Below, piece by piece: positions 1 through 11,848 of a DNA stretch of 64,000 nucleotides (position 1 is its first letter; every line of letters starts with the position of its first letter). Where the stretch lies: NCBI GenBank assembly GCA_037178625.1, contig CM074130.1:620001-684000 (forward strand), read 5' to 3'. A program made the translations under genes and the position numbers. Origin of the DNA: Skeletonema tropicum. Lineage: Eukaryota; Bacillariophyta; Thalassiosirophyceae; Thalassiosirales; Thalassiosiraceae. The notes beneath the pieces are model-generated. The model was not told the origin of the DNA, ran no database searches, and saw only the letters and a program-made list of their open reading frames with translations.

Positions 1-426
1 AGGAGACATACTCCGAATCTTCGACCGTGATGATTTTGTAGTATCGACAATGGTGGTGGAGACATCCTCATAGGAACATAGCGATGCCAAATTATTGTTA
101 TTATTAATGTTGTGAGTGTGAGTGTGGTCGCTTCCATTGCTGTTGGTGCGACGATGTTGATGTTGTCGAATGGTAGATGAAGATGATCGGGTCGGTGTTC
201 TACTGGTAGTAACTGCGGTGGTGGTGGCGGCCAAGGGGGAGGGGGAACGATTCTTTTTTCGTGGTAAAAATCGACGTGCTGGTGAGGGAGAGGATGCGGC
301 TTGAGCAGTTGTCGCCGCTGTTGTTGATGATGATGATGCCTTGGTGCGTGATTTACTACGACCACGACGTGTCGGAGGGAGGGCAGTATTCCCTCCTCCG
401 GGTGATAGCGGTGGATTCATCATCAT
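1..426 (-). CDS. Array ORF, copy 1 (partial, cut by window edge)
   Basis: This is the amino-terminal part of the disordered array protein described at 1573-2706. The start codon run (three ATGs) is at 426 and the frame is open to base 1. It belongs to the long unit type, which reads SSSSTIRQHQHRRT at the variable site. Confidence 0.6.
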   Translation of the reverse strand, partial: MMMNPPLSPGGGNTALPPTRRGRSKSRTKASSSSTTAATTAQAASSPSPARRFLPRKKNRSPSPLAATTTAVTTSRTPTRSSSSTIRQHQHRRTNSNGSDHTHTHNINNNNNLASLCSYEDVSTTIVDTTKSSRSKIRSMSP

Positions 427-1572
427 CGTCAGCTAGATATCTCTAGCAGAGGTGGAATGGTTGATTACAATATACTACTTTTGTCATGTGCTATCTGGTA
501 CATAAAATTCAACAGTGTTGAGATGGGTTTTTGATGCATTCCTGCATGCCGTGAAACAAAGAAAGTCCGTGGAAGCAAAATTTAAATTCTGTCGTGTAAG
601 GACCAATTTATGTAGAACCTCGCGAATTGACGACTTCGCAAGTATTGTACAATGGGAATTGGTAGTTAAAGGCTGAAGTGGCCCTTTATTTGATCTATTT
701 AGAGGAGTCTCATCTTTTGTGGTGTGGCCCGGGAGGAAAATGGACCAGCCAAAATTGCGAATCAGCATGCCAATGGATAAGTATCTAGCTAGAAGGCATT
801 TCACAGGAAAGAATGGATGCAAGTAATGTGCTGTAGAGCAACAAGAATGAGTTAAACAGTGGGTGAGATGTGAGGGTGAGCGGGCTTGCTTGTAGATAGT
901 CTCCAGCTCCAGCTAGCTAGCAATACAATGACAGCAGCAGCAACCAAATAAAAATAATGATGCCAGTGGATGTAATGATGATGAAGCCGCCACCGCCAAG
1001 GATGATGAATGGATTCGCAGTCGAGCGAAGCGAGGCAGTGGAAGTATGAAAGTCAAACTACCATCGCCTAGAGCGAGTGAGCCGGAGGCGAGAGGGAGCT
1101 GATGGACGAGAAATACAAACAACATTGACAATATTGACTGCGGTGGTGAAAATAATCATGTTAAAGCGAGTGAGCCGTGAGGCGAAGGAGTTGTTGATTG
1201 GAATGCTGTCGTCATTTTTGACGTTATTGGTGATAATGATGATATTGACGGCGGTGGAAATCTCTCTCCATCTCTCTTCTTTTGAAAATTGGATGCGAAG
1301 TGAGCGCAGCGAGCTGAGCATTTCCATTGAGAATAGAAGGATTCTAGGGGTCGCTTTGCTTGACTCGATTGACAAAAGATCGATACTTGGGCTTGATACT
1401 TGATACTACAACCAATCGATAGAGCGCAATGAGAGCTTTCCAAATCACTACTCACTCAGCGTCTTCGTACGTCCGCTTCAAGAGAAGATAGAGGAAAAGG
1501 TCAATACAATTTAGATGTATCGGATTGGAGTTCAAGCTAAGGCAAGTAAAAGGAGAGAAGATATCTAATTTA

Positions 1573-2706
1573 TTATGCAATTGGTGTATGAGAGCTTTCC
1601 AAAACACTACTAATCGCCTCCATACGATAAATACAAGCCAAGATATCAAAGGAGCTATCATTTATCGTAATGCTATAAAAGTCGCTTATCCTTACTACAC
1701 TATCTGAACCTGAACATCCGTCACTACATATTTGGTTGATTGTCATATTATACATGTAATGATCTCTCCAACAGCAACTGGTACCCCGTGAGACGAACGG
1801 TGTAATGTGAATTTTGTCGTCTGCTTGTTTGGCGCTACCACTGGTCACTCGTTGTTGCTGTTGCTGCTGTTGACCTAATTTGCTTCGAGACGGACTCGGC
1901 TTTGACATGGTATGAGTCACCGTCAGCGGGACAAAGTCCACTGCCTTTGCTTTCGCTGCTGCACCCTCCCCCTTCTCTCTCGACTGATTCCGTGGTGCAG
2001 AATTCGCACGAGCAGCAACAGCAGTACGTGACGATGATTTGGTACTACGAGAGAATGATCTTCCAGTGGACATTACCCCCCCTCGCCCTCCTCCCCTACT
2101 ACTTTTACTACTTGTTCGATTTGGAGAGGATAAGGAGAGTGCTGCTGCTGCTGATTTGGCAGATGATGATCTGCTCGGTGAATTTTCATAACTCTTTGTC
2201 ACTTTACTATTCCGAGTGGCAGTATTATTACTCGCAGTATTGTTCGTTGCAGCAGCGGTAGTGGAAGTGGTATTAAGTCGAGATAACAATTTGGCAGGAG
2301 ACATACTCCGAATCTTCGACCGTGATGATTTTGTAGTATCGACAATGGTGGTGGAGACATCCTCATAGGAACATAGCGATGCCAAATTATTGTTATTATT
2401 AATGTTGTGAGTGTGAGTGTGGTCGCTTCCATTGCTGTTGGTGCGGCGATGTTGTCTACCATATGATCGGGTCGGTGTTCTACTGGTAGTAACTGCGGTG
2501 GTGGTGGCGGCCAAGGGGGAGGGGGAACGATTCTTTTTTCGTGGTAAAAATCGACGTGCTGGTGAGGGAGAGGATGCGGCTTGAGCAGTTGTCGCCGCTG
2601 TTGTTGATGATGATGATGCCTTGGTGCGTGATTTACTACGACCACGACGTGTCGGAGGGAGGGCAGTATTCCCTCCTCCGGGTGATAGCGGTGGATTCAT
2701 CATCAT
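1573..2706 (-). CDS. Array ORF, copy 2: disordered Ser/Thr/Ala/Arg-rich protein, 377 aa
   Basis: No known family is recognised. The frame starts at three successive ATGs (MMMNPPLSPGGG), with an in-frame TAG a few codons upstream. Residues 1-300 are low-complexity and basic: repeated RSPSP/SPSP and SKSR-type dipeptides, an Asn run, HTHTH, a Gly-Arg patch (RGGGRGG) and a seven-residue Gln run near residue 280. This composition is typical of intrinsically disordered, possibly nucleic-acid-binding or Ser-phosphorylated proteins. After about residue 300 the character changes (ITPFVSRGTSCCW onward), and a GT in CACGGGGTACCAG could be a splice donor, so the last 75 residues may be intron or 3' sequence. 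No signal peptide or membrane segment is seen. Expression is not shown by the sequence. The length of the frame and conservation of its phase across copies support coding. Confidence 0.5.
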   Translation of the reverse strand: MMMNPPLSPGGGNTALPPTRRGRSKSRTKASSSSTTAATTAQAASSPSPARRFLPRKKNRSPSPLAATTTAVTTSRTPTRSYGRQHRRTNSNGSDHTHTHNINNNNNLASLCSYEDVSTTIVDTTKSSRSKIRSMSPAKLLSRLNTTSTTAAATNNTASNNTATRNSKVTKSYENSPSRSSSAKSAAAALSLSSPNRTSSKSSRGGGRGGVMSTGRSFSRSTKSSSRTAVAARANSAPRNQSREKGEGAAAKAKAVDFVPLTVTHTMSKPSPSRSKLGQQQQQQQRVTSGSAKQADDKIHITPFVSRGTSCCWRDHYMYNMTINQICSDGCSGSDSVVRISDFYSITINDSSFDILACIYRMEAISSVLESSHTPIA

Positions 2707-3852
2707 CGTCAGCTAGATATCTCTAGCAGAGGTGGAATGGTTGATTACAATATACTACTTTTGTCATGTGCTATCTGGTACATAAAATTCAACAGTGTTG
2801 AGATGGGTTTTTGATGCATTCCTGCATGCCGTGAAACAAAGAAAGTCCGTGGAAGCAAAATTTAAATTCTGTCGTGTAAGGACCAATTTATGTAGAACCT
2901 CGCGAATTGACGACTTCGCAAGTATTGTACAATGGGAATTGGTAGTTAAAGGCTGAAGTGGCCCTTTATTTGATCTATTTAGAGGAGTCTCATCTTTTGT
3001 GGTGTGGCCCGGGAGGAAAATGGACCAGCCAAAATTGCGAATCAGCATGCCAATGGATAAGTATCTAGCTAGAAGGCATTTCACAGGAAAGAATGGATGC
3101 AAGTAATGTGCTGTAGAGCAACAAGAATGAGTTAAACAGTGGGTGAGATGTGAGGGTGAGCGGGCTTGCTTGTAGATAGTCTCCAGCTCCAGCTAGCTAG
3201 CAATACAATGACAGCAGCAGCAACCAAATAAAAATAATGATGCCAGTGGATGTAATGATGATGAAGCCGCCACCGCCAAGGATGATGAATGGATTCGCAG
3301 TCGAGCGAAGCGAGGCAGTGGAAGTATGAAAGTCAAACTACCATCGCCTAGAGCGAGTGAGCCGGAGGCGAGAGGGAGCTGATGGACGAGAAATACAAAC
3401 AACATTGACAATATTGACTGCGGTGGTGAAAATAATCATGTTAAAGCGAGTGAGCCGTGAGGCGAAGGAGTTGTTGATTGGAATGCTGTCGTCATTTTTG
3501 ACGTTATTGGTGATAATGATGATATTGACGGCGGTGGAAATCTCTCTCCATCTCTCTTCTTTTGAAAATTGGATGCGAAGTGAGCGCAGCGAGCTGAGCA
3601 TTTCCATTGAGAATAGAAGGATTCTAGGGGTCGCTTTGCTTGACTCGATTGACAAAAGATCGATACTTGGGCTTGATACTTGATACTACAACCAATCGAT
3701 AGAGCGCAATGAGAGCTTTCCAAATCACTACTCACTCAGCGTCTTCGTACGTCCGCTTCAAGAGAAGATAGAGGAAAAGGTCAATACAATTTAGATGTAT
3801 CGGATTGGAGTTCAAGCTAAGGCAAGTAAAAGGAGAGAAGATATCTAATTTA

Positions 3853-4986
3853 TTATGCAATTGGTGTATGAGAGCTTTCCAAAACACTACTAATCGCCTC
3901 CATACGATAAATACAAGCCAAGATATCAAAGGAGCTATCATTTATCGTAATGCTATAAAAGTCGCTTATCCTTACTACACTATCTGAACCTGAACATCCG
4001 TCACTACATATTTGGTTGATTGTCATATTATACATGTAATGATCTCTCCAACAGCAACTGGTACCCCGTGAGACGAACGGTGTAATGTGAATTTTGTCGT
4101 CTGCTTGTTTGGCGCTACCACTGGTCACTCGTTGTTGCTGTTGCTGCTGTTGACCTAATTTGCTTCGAGACGGACTCGGCTTTGACATGGTATGAGTCAC
4201 CGTCAGCGGGACAAAGTCCACTGCCTTTGCTTTCGCTGCTGCACCCTCCCCCTTCTCTCTCGACTGATTCCGTGGTGCAGAATTCGCACGAGCAGCAACA
4301 GCAGTACGTGACGATGATTTGGTACTACGAGAGAATGATCTTCCAGTGGACATTACCCCCCCTCGCCCTCCTCCCCTACTACTTTTACTACTTGTTCGAT
4401 TTGGAGAGGATAAGGAGAGTGCTGCTGCTGCTGATTTGGCAGATGATGATCTGCTCGGTGAATTTTCATAACTCTTTGTCACTTTACTATTCCGAGTGGC
4501 AGTATTATTACTCGCAGTATTGTTCGTTGCAGCAGCGGTAGTGGAAGTGGTATTAAGTCGAGATAACAATTTGGCAGGAGACATACTCCGAATCTTCGAC
4601 CGTGATGATTTTGTAGTATCGACAATGGTGGTGGAGACATCCTCATAGGAACATAGCGATGCCAAATTATTGTTATTATTAATGTTGTGAGTGTGAGTGT
4701 GGTCGCTTCCATTGCTGTTGGTGCGGCGATGTTGTCTACCATATGATCGGGTCGGTGTTCTACTGGTAGTAACTGCGGTGGTGGTGGCGGCCAAGGGGGA
4801 GGGGGAACGATTCTTTTTTCGTGGTAAAAATCGACGTGCTGGTGAGGGAGAGGATGCGGCTTGAGCAGTTGTCGCCGCTGTTGTTGATGATGATGATGCC
4901 TTGGTGCGTGATTTACTACGACCACGACGTGTCGGAGGGAGGGCAGTATTCCCTCCTCCGGGTGATAGCGGTGGATTCATCATCAT
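3853..4986 (-). CDS. Array ORF, copy 3 (377 aa)
   Basis: Same product as copy 2 (1573-2706). This is the short 2280-bp unit type, with TRSYGRQHRRT at the variable site. No difference from copy 2 was seen. Confidence 0.5.
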   Translation of the reverse strand: MMMNPPLSPGGGNTALPPTRRGRSKSRTKASSSSTTAATTAQAASSPSPARRFLPRKKNRSPSPLAATTTAVTTSRTPTRSYGRQHRRTNSNGSDHTHTHNINNNNNLASLCSYEDVSTTIVDTTKSSRSKIRSMSPAKLLSRLNTTSTTAAATNNTASNNTATRNSKVTKSYENSPSRSSSAKSAAAALSLSSPNRTSSKSSRGGGRGGVMSTGRSFSRSTKSSSRTAVAARANSAPRNQSREKGEGAAAKAKAVDFVPLTVTHTMSKPSPSRSKLGQQQQQQQRVTSGSAKQADDKIHITPFVSRGTSCCWRDHYMYNMTINQICSDGCSGSDSVVRISDFYSITINDSSFDILACIYRMEAISSVLESSHTPIA

Positions 4987-6132
4987 CGTCAGCTAGATAT
5001 CTCTAGCAGAGGTGGAATGGTTGATTACAATATACTACTTTTGTCATGTGCTATCTGGTACATAAAATTCAACAGTGTTGAGATGGGTTTTTGATGCATT
5101 CCTGCATGCCGTGAAACAAAGAAAGTCCGTGGAAGCAAAATTTAAATTCTGTCGTGTAAGGACCAATTTATGTAGAACCTCGCGAATTGACGACTTCGCA
5201 AGTATTGTACAATGGGAATTGGTAGTTAAAGGCTGAAGTGGCCCTTTATTTGATCTATTTAGAGGAGTCTCATCTTTTGTGGTGTGGCCCGGGAGGAAAA
5301 TGGACCAGCCAAAATTGCGAATCAGCATGCCAATGGATAAGTATCTAGCTAGAAGGCATTTCACAGGAAAGAATGGATGCAAGTAATGTGCTGTAGAGCA
5401 ACAAGAATGAGTTAAACAGTGGGTGAGATGTGAGGGTGAGCGGGCTTGCTTGTAGATAGTCTCCAGCTCCAGCTAGCTAGCAATACAATGACAGCAGCAG
5501 CAACCAAATAAAAATAATGATGCCAGTGGATGTAATGATGATGAAGCCGCCACCGCCAAGGATGATGAATGGATTCGCAGTCGAGCGAAGCGAGGCAGTG
5601 GAAGTATGAAAGTCAAACTACCATCGCCTAGAGCGAGTGAGCCGGAGGCGAGAGGGAGCTGATGGACGAGAAATACAAACAACATTGACAATATTGACTG
5701 CGGTGGTGAAAATAATCATGTTAAAGCGAGTGAGCCGTGAGGCGAAGGAGTTGTTGATTGGAATGCTGTCGTCATTTTTGACGTTATTGGTGATAATGAT
5801 GATATTGACGGCGGTGGAAATCTCTCTCCATCTCTCTTCTTTTGAAAATTGGATGCGAAGTGAGCGCAGCGAGCTGAGCATTTCCATTGAGAATAGAAGG
5901 ATTCTAGGGGTCGCTTTGCTTGACTCGATTGACAAAAGATCGATACTTGGGCTTGATACTTGATACTACAACCAATCGATAGAGCGCAATGAGAGCTTTC
6001 CAAATCACTACTCACTCAGCGTCTTCGTACGTCCGCTTCAAGAGAAGATAGAGGAAAAGGTCAATACAATTTAGATGTATCGGATTGGAGTTCAAGCTAA
6101 GGCAAGTAAAAGGAGAGAAGATATCTAATTTA

Positions 6133-7266
6133 TTATGCAATTGGTGTATGAGAGCTTTCCAAAACACTACTAATCGCCTCCATACGATAAATACAAGCCA
6201 AGATATCAAAGGAGCTATCATTTATCGTAATGCTATAAAAGTCGCTTATCCTTACTACACTATCTGAACCTGAACATCCGTCACTACATATTTGGTTGAT
6301 TGTCATATTATACATGTAATGATCTCTCCAACAGCAACTGGTACCCCGTGAGACGAACGGTGTAATGTGAATTTTGTCGTCTGCTTGTTTGGCGCTACCA
6401 CTGGTCACTCGTTGTTGCTGTTGCTGCTGTTGACCTAATTTGCTTCGAGACGGACTCGGCTTTGACATGGTATGAGTCACCGTCAGCGGGACAAAGTCCA
6501 CTGCCTTTGCTTTCGCTGCTGCACCCTCCCCCTTCTCTCTCGACTGATTCCGTGGTGCAGAATTCGCACGAGCAGCAACAGCAGTACGTGACGATGATTT
6601 GGTACTACGAGAGAATGATCTTCCAGTGGACATTACCCCCCCTCGCCCTCCTCCCCTACTACTTTTACTACTTGTTCGATTTGGAGAGGATAAGGAGAGT
6701 GCTGCTGCTGCTGATTTGGCAGATGATGATCTGCTCGGTGAATTTTCATAACTCTTTGTCACTTTACTATTCCGAGTGGCAGTATTATTACTCGCAGTAT
6801 TGTTCGTTGCAGCAGCGGTAGTGGAAGTGGTATTAAGTCGAGATAACAATTTGGCAGGAGACATACTCCGAATCTTCGACCGTGATGATTTTGTAGTATC
6901 GACAATGGTGGTGGAGACATCCTCATAGGAACATAGCGATGCCAAATTATTGTTATTATTAATGTTGTGAGTGTGAGTGTGGTCGCTTCCATTGCTGTTG
7001 GTGCGGCGATGTTGTCTACCATATGATCGGGTCGGTGTTCTACTGGTAGTAACTGCGGTGGTGGTGGCGGCCAAGGGGGAGGGGGAACGATTCTTTTTTC
7101 GTGGTAAAAATCGACGTGCTGGTGAGGGAGAGGATGCGGCTTGAGCAGTTGTCGCCGCTGTTGTTGATGATGATGATGCCTTGGTGCGTGATTTACTACG
7201 ACCACGACGTGTCGGAGGGAGGGCAGTATTCCCTCCTCCGGGTGATAGCGGTGGATTCATCATCAT
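6133..7266 (-). CDS. Array ORF, copy 4 (377 aa)
   Basis: Same product and short unit type as copies 2 and 3, with TRSYGRQHRRT at the variable site. Confidence 0.5.
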   Translation of the reverse strand: MMMNPPLSPGGGNTALPPTRRGRSKSRTKASSSSTTAATTAQAASSPSPARRFLPRKKNRSPSPLAATTTAVTTSRTPTRSYGRQHRRTNSNGSDHTHTHNINNNNNLASLCSYEDVSTTIVDTTKSSRSKIRSMSPAKLLSRLNTTSTTAAATNNTASNNTATRNSKVTKSYENSPSRSSSAKSAAAALSLSSPNRTSSKSSRGGGRGGVMSTGRSFSRSTKSSSRTAVAARANSAPRNQSREKGEGAAAKAKAVDFVPLTVTHTMSKPSPSRSKLGQQQQQQQRVTSGSAKQADDKIHITPFVSRGTSCCWRDHYMYNMTINQICSDGCSGSDSVVRISDFYSITINDSSFDILACIYRMEAISSVLESSHTPIA

Positions 7267-8412
7267 CGTCAGCTAGATATCTCTAGCAGAGGTGGAATGG
7301 TTGATTACAATATACTACTTTTGTCATGTGCTATCTGGTACATAAAATTCAACAGTGTTGAGATGGGTTTTTGATGCATTCCTGCATGCCGTGAAACAAA
7401 GAAAGTCCGTGGAAGCAAAATTTAAATTCTGTCGTGTAAGGACCAATTTATGTAGAACCTCGCGAATTGACGACTTCGCAAGTATTGTACAATGGGAATT
7501 GGTAGTTAAAGGCTGAAGTGGCCCTTTATTTGATCTATTTAGAGGAGTCTCATCTTTTGTGGTGTGGCCCGGGAGGAAAATGGACCAGCCAAAATTGCGA
7601 ATCAGCATGCCAATGGATAAGTATCTAGCTAGAAGGCATTTCACAGGAAAGAATGGATGCAAGTAATGTGCTGTAGAGCAACAAGAATGAGTTAAACAGT
7701 GGGTGAGATGTGAGGGTGAGCGGGCTTGCTTGTAGATAGTCTCCAGCTCCAGCTAGCTAGCAATACAATGACAGCAGCAGCAACCAAATAAAAATAATGA
7801 TGCCAGTGGATGTAATGATGATGAAGCCGCCACCGCCAAGGATGATGAATGGATTCGCAGTCGAGCGAAGCGAGGCAGTGGAAGTATGAAAGTCAAACTA
7901 CCATCGCCTAGAGCGAGTGAGCCGGAGGCGAGAGGGAGCTGATGGACGAGAAATACAAACAACATTGACAATATTGACTGCGGTGGTGAAAATAATCATG
8001 TTAAAGCGAGTGAGCCGTGAGGCGAAGGAGTTGTTGATTGGAATGCTGTCGTCATTTTTGACGTTATTGGTGATAATGATGATATTGACGGCGGTGGAAA
8101 TCTCTCTCCATCTCTCTTCTTTTGAAAATTGGATGCGAAGTGAGCGCAGCGAGCTGAGCATTTCCATTGAGAATAGAAGGATTCTAGGGGTCGCTTTGCT
8201 TGACTCGATTGACAAAAGATCGATACTTGGGCTTGATACTTGATACTACAACCAATCGATAGAGCGCAATGAGAGCTTTCCAAATCACTACTCACTCAGC
8301 GTCTTCGTACGTCCGCTTCAAGAGAAGATAGAGGAAAAGGTCAATACAATTTAGATGTATCGGATTGGAGTTCAAGCTAAGGCAAGTAAAAGGAGAGAAG
8401 ATATCTAATTTA

Positions 8413-9561
8413 TTATGCAATTGGTGTATGAGAGCTTTCCAAAACACTACTAATCGCCTCCATACGATAAATACAAGCCAAGATATCAAAGGAGCTATCA
8501 TTTATCGTAATGCTATAAAAGTCGCTTATCCTTACTACACTATCTGAACCTGAACATCCGTCACTACATATTTGGTTGATTGTCATATTATACATGTAAT
8601 GATCTCTCCAACAGCAACTGGTACCCCGTGAGACGAACGGTGTAATGTGAATTTTGTCGTCTGCTTGTTTGGCGCTACCACTGGTCACTCGTTGTTGCTG
8701 TTGCTGCTGTTGACCTAATTTGCTTCGAGACGGACTCGGCTTTGACATGGTATGAGTCACCGTCAGCGGGACAAAGTCCACTGCCTTTGCTTTCGCTGCT
8801 GCACCCTCCCCCTTCTCTCTCGACTGATTCCGTGGTGCAGAATTCGCACGAGCAGCAACAGCAGTACGTGACGATGATTTGGTACTACGAGAGAATGATC
8901 TTCCAGTGGACATTACCCCCCCTCGCCCTCCTCCCCTACTACTTTTACTACTTGTTCGATTTGGAGAGGATAAGGAGAGTGCTGCTGCTGCTGATTTGGC
9001 AGATGATGATCTGCTCGGTGAATTTTCATAACTCTTTGTCACTTTACTATTCCGAGTGGCAGTATTATTACTCGCAGTATTGTTCGTTGCAGCAGCGGTA
9101 GTGGAAGTGGTATTAAGTCGAGATAACAATTTGGCAGGAGACATACTCCGAATCTTCGACCGTGATGATTTTGTAGTATCGACAATGGTGGTGGAGACAT
9201 CCTCATAGGAACATAGCGATGCCAAATTATTGTTATTATTAATGTTGTGAGTGTGAGTGTGGTCGCTTCCATTGCTGTTGGTGCGACGATGTTGATGTTG
9301 TCGAATGGTAGATGAAGATGATCGGGTCGGTGTTCTACTGGTAGTAACTGCGGTGGTGGTGGCGGCCAAGGGGGAGGGGGAACGATTCTTTTTTCGTGGT
9401 AAAAATCGACGTGCTGGTGAGGGAGAGGATGCGGCTTGAGCAGTTGTCGCCGCTGTTGTTGATGATGATGATGCCTTGGTGCGTGATTTACTACGACCAC
9501 GACGTGTCGGAGGGAGGGCAGTATTCCCTCCTCCGGGTGATAGCGGTGGATTCATCATCAT
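8413..9561 (-). CDS. Array ORF, copy 5 (382 aa, long variant)
   Basis: Same product as the other copies but from the 2295-bp unit. Fifteen extra bases keep the frame and replace TRSYGRQHRRT by TRSSSSTIRQHQHRRT. The long form fits the surrounding Ser-rich composition better and may be the older state. Confidence 0.5.
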   Translation of the reverse strand: MMMNPPLSPGGGNTALPPTRRGRSKSRTKASSSSTTAATTAQAASSPSPARRFLPRKKNRSPSPLAATTTAVTTSRTPTRSSSSTIRQHQHRRTNSNGSDHTHTHNINNNNNLASLCSYEDVSTTIVDTTKSSRSKIRSMSPAKLLSRLNTTSTTAAATNNTASNNTATRNSKVTKSYENSPSRSSSAKSAAAALSLSSPNRTSSKSSRGGGRGGVMSTGRSFSRSTKSSSRTAVAARANSAPRNQSREKGEGAAAKAKAVDFVPLTVTHTMSKPSPSRSKLGQQQQQQQRVTSGSAKQADDKIHITPFVSRGTSCCWRDHYMYNMTINQICSDGCSGSDSVVRISDFYSITINDSSFDILACIYRMEAISSVLESSHTPIA

Positions 9562-10707
9562 CGTCAGCTAGATATCTCTAGCAGAGGTGGAATGGTTGAT
9601 TACAATATACTACTTTTGTCATGTGCTATCTGGTACATAAAATTCAACAGTGTTGAGATGGGTTTTTGATGCATTCCTGCATGCCGTGAAACAAAGAAAG
9701 TCCGTGGAAGCAAAATTTAAATTCTGTCGTGTAAGGACCAATTTATGTAGAACCTCGCGAATTGACGACTTCGCAAGTATTGTACAATGGGAATTGGTAG
9801 TTAAAGGCTGAAGTGGCCCTTTATTTGATCTATTTAGAGGAGTCTCATCTTTTGTGGTGTGGCCCGGGAGGAAAATGGACCAGCCAAAATTGCGAATCAG
9901 CATGCCAATGGATAAGTATCTAGCTAGAAGGCATTTCACAGGAAAGAATGGATGCAAGTAATGTGCTGTAGAGCAACAAGAATGAGTTAAACAGTGGGTG
10001 AGATGTGAGGGTGAGCGGGCTTGCTTGTAGATAGTCTCCAGCTCCAGCTAGCTAGCAATACAATGACAGCAGCAGCAACCAAATAAAAATAATGATGCCA
10101 GTGGATGTAATGATGATGAAGCCGCCACCGCCAAGGATGATGAATGGATTCGCAGTCGAGCGAAGCGAGGCAGTGGAAGTATGAAAGTCAAACTACCATC
10201 GCCTAGAGCGAGTGAGCCGGAGGCGAGAGGGAGCTGATGGACGAGAAATACAAACAACATTGACAATATTGACTGCGGTGGTGAAAATAATCATGTTAAA
10301 GCGAGTGAGCCGTGAGGCGAAGGAGTTGTTGATTGGAATGCTGTCGTCATTTTTGACGTTATTGGTGATAATGATGATATTGACGGCGGTGGAAATCTCT
10401 CTCCATCTCTCTTCTTTTGAAAATTGGATGCGAAGTGAGCGCAGCGAGCTGAGCATTTCCATTGAGAATAGAAGGATTCTAGGGGTCGCTTTGCTTGACT
10501 CGATTGACAAAAGATCGATACTTGGGCTTGATACTTGATACTACAACCAATCGATAGAGCGCAATGAGAGCTTTCCAAATCACTACTCACTCAGCGTCTT
10601 CGTACGTCCGCTTCAAGAGAAGATAGAGGAAAAGGTCAATACAATTTAGATGTATCGGATTGGAGTTCAAGCTAAGGCAAGTAAAAGGAGAGAAGATATC
10701 TAATTTA

Positions 10708-11848
10708 TTATGCAATTGGTGTATGAGAGCTTTCCAAAACACTACTAATCGCCTCCATACGATAAATACAAGCCAAGATATCAAAGGAGCTATCATTTAT
10801 CGTAATGCTATAAAAGTCGCTTATCCTTACTACACTATCTGAACCTGAACATCCGTCACTACATATTTGGTTGATTGTCATATTATACATGTAATGATCT
10901 CTCCAACAGCAACTGGTACCCCGTGAGACGAACGGTGTAATGTGAATTTTGTCGTCTGCTTGTTTGGCGCTACCACTGGTCACTCGTTGTTGCTGTTGCT
11001 GCTGTTGACCTAATTTGCTTCGAGACGGACTCGGCTTTGACATGGTATGAGTCACCGTCAGCGGGACAAAGTCCACTGCCTTTGCTTTCGCTGCTGCACC
11101 CTCCCCCTTCTCTCTCGACTGATTCCGTGGTGCAGAATTCGCACGAGCAGCAACAGCAGTACGTGACGATGATTTGGTACTACGAGAGAATGATCTTCCA
11201 GTGGACATTACCCCCCCTCGCCCTCCTCCCCTACTACTTTTACTACTTGTTCGATTTGGAGAGGATAAGGAGAGTGCTGCTGCTGCTGATTTGGCAGATG
11301 ATGATCTGCTCGGTGAATTTTCATAACTCTTTGTCACTTTACTATTCCGAGTGGCAGTATTATTACTCGCAGTATTGTTCGTTGCAGCAGCGGTAGTGGA
11401 AGTGGTATTAAGTCGAGATAACAATTTGGCAGGAGACATACTCCGAATCTTCGACCGTGATGATTTTGTAGTATCGACAATGGTGGTGGAGACATCCTCA
11501 TAGGAACATAGCGATGCCAAATTATTGTTATTATTAATGTTGTGAGTGTGAGTGTGGTCGCTTCCATTGCTGTTGGTGCGACGATGTGATGTTGTCTACC
11601 ATAGATGATCGGGTCGGTGTTCTACTGGTAGTAACTGCGGTGGTGGTGGCGGCCAAGGGGGAGGGGGAACGATTCTTTTTTCGTGGTAAAAATCGACGTG
11701 CTGGTGAGGGAGAGGATGCGGCTTGAGCAGTTGTCGCCGCTGTTGTTGATGATGATGATGCCTTGGTGCGTGATTTACTACGACCACGACGTGTCGGAGG
11801 GAGGGCAGTATTCCCTCCTCCGGGTGATAGCGGTGGATTCATCATCAT
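10708..11848 (-). pseudogene. Array ORF, copy 6, frameshifted at the variable site
   Basis: This 2287-bp unit has 7 bases more than the short type, so the ORF is split. Residues 1-80 read normally from 11848, then change frame (SSMVDNITSSHQQQ) and stop at 11534. The rest of the frame (LASLCSYEDVSTT onward) is open from 11520 down to 10708. It is the only full copy in the array whose reading frame is broken. Confidence 0.7.

Noticed and set aside
484..1707. Several open frames on both strands in the spacer part of each array unit
   Set aside because: They overlap one another, lack any family likeness, and repeat only because the DNA repeats. Openness in many copies adds no independent support.
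1902..2261. Plus-strand 119-aa frame in each array unit
   Set aside because: It is the antisense shadow of the Ser-rich minus-strand ORF and owes its openness to trinucleotide-rich composition.
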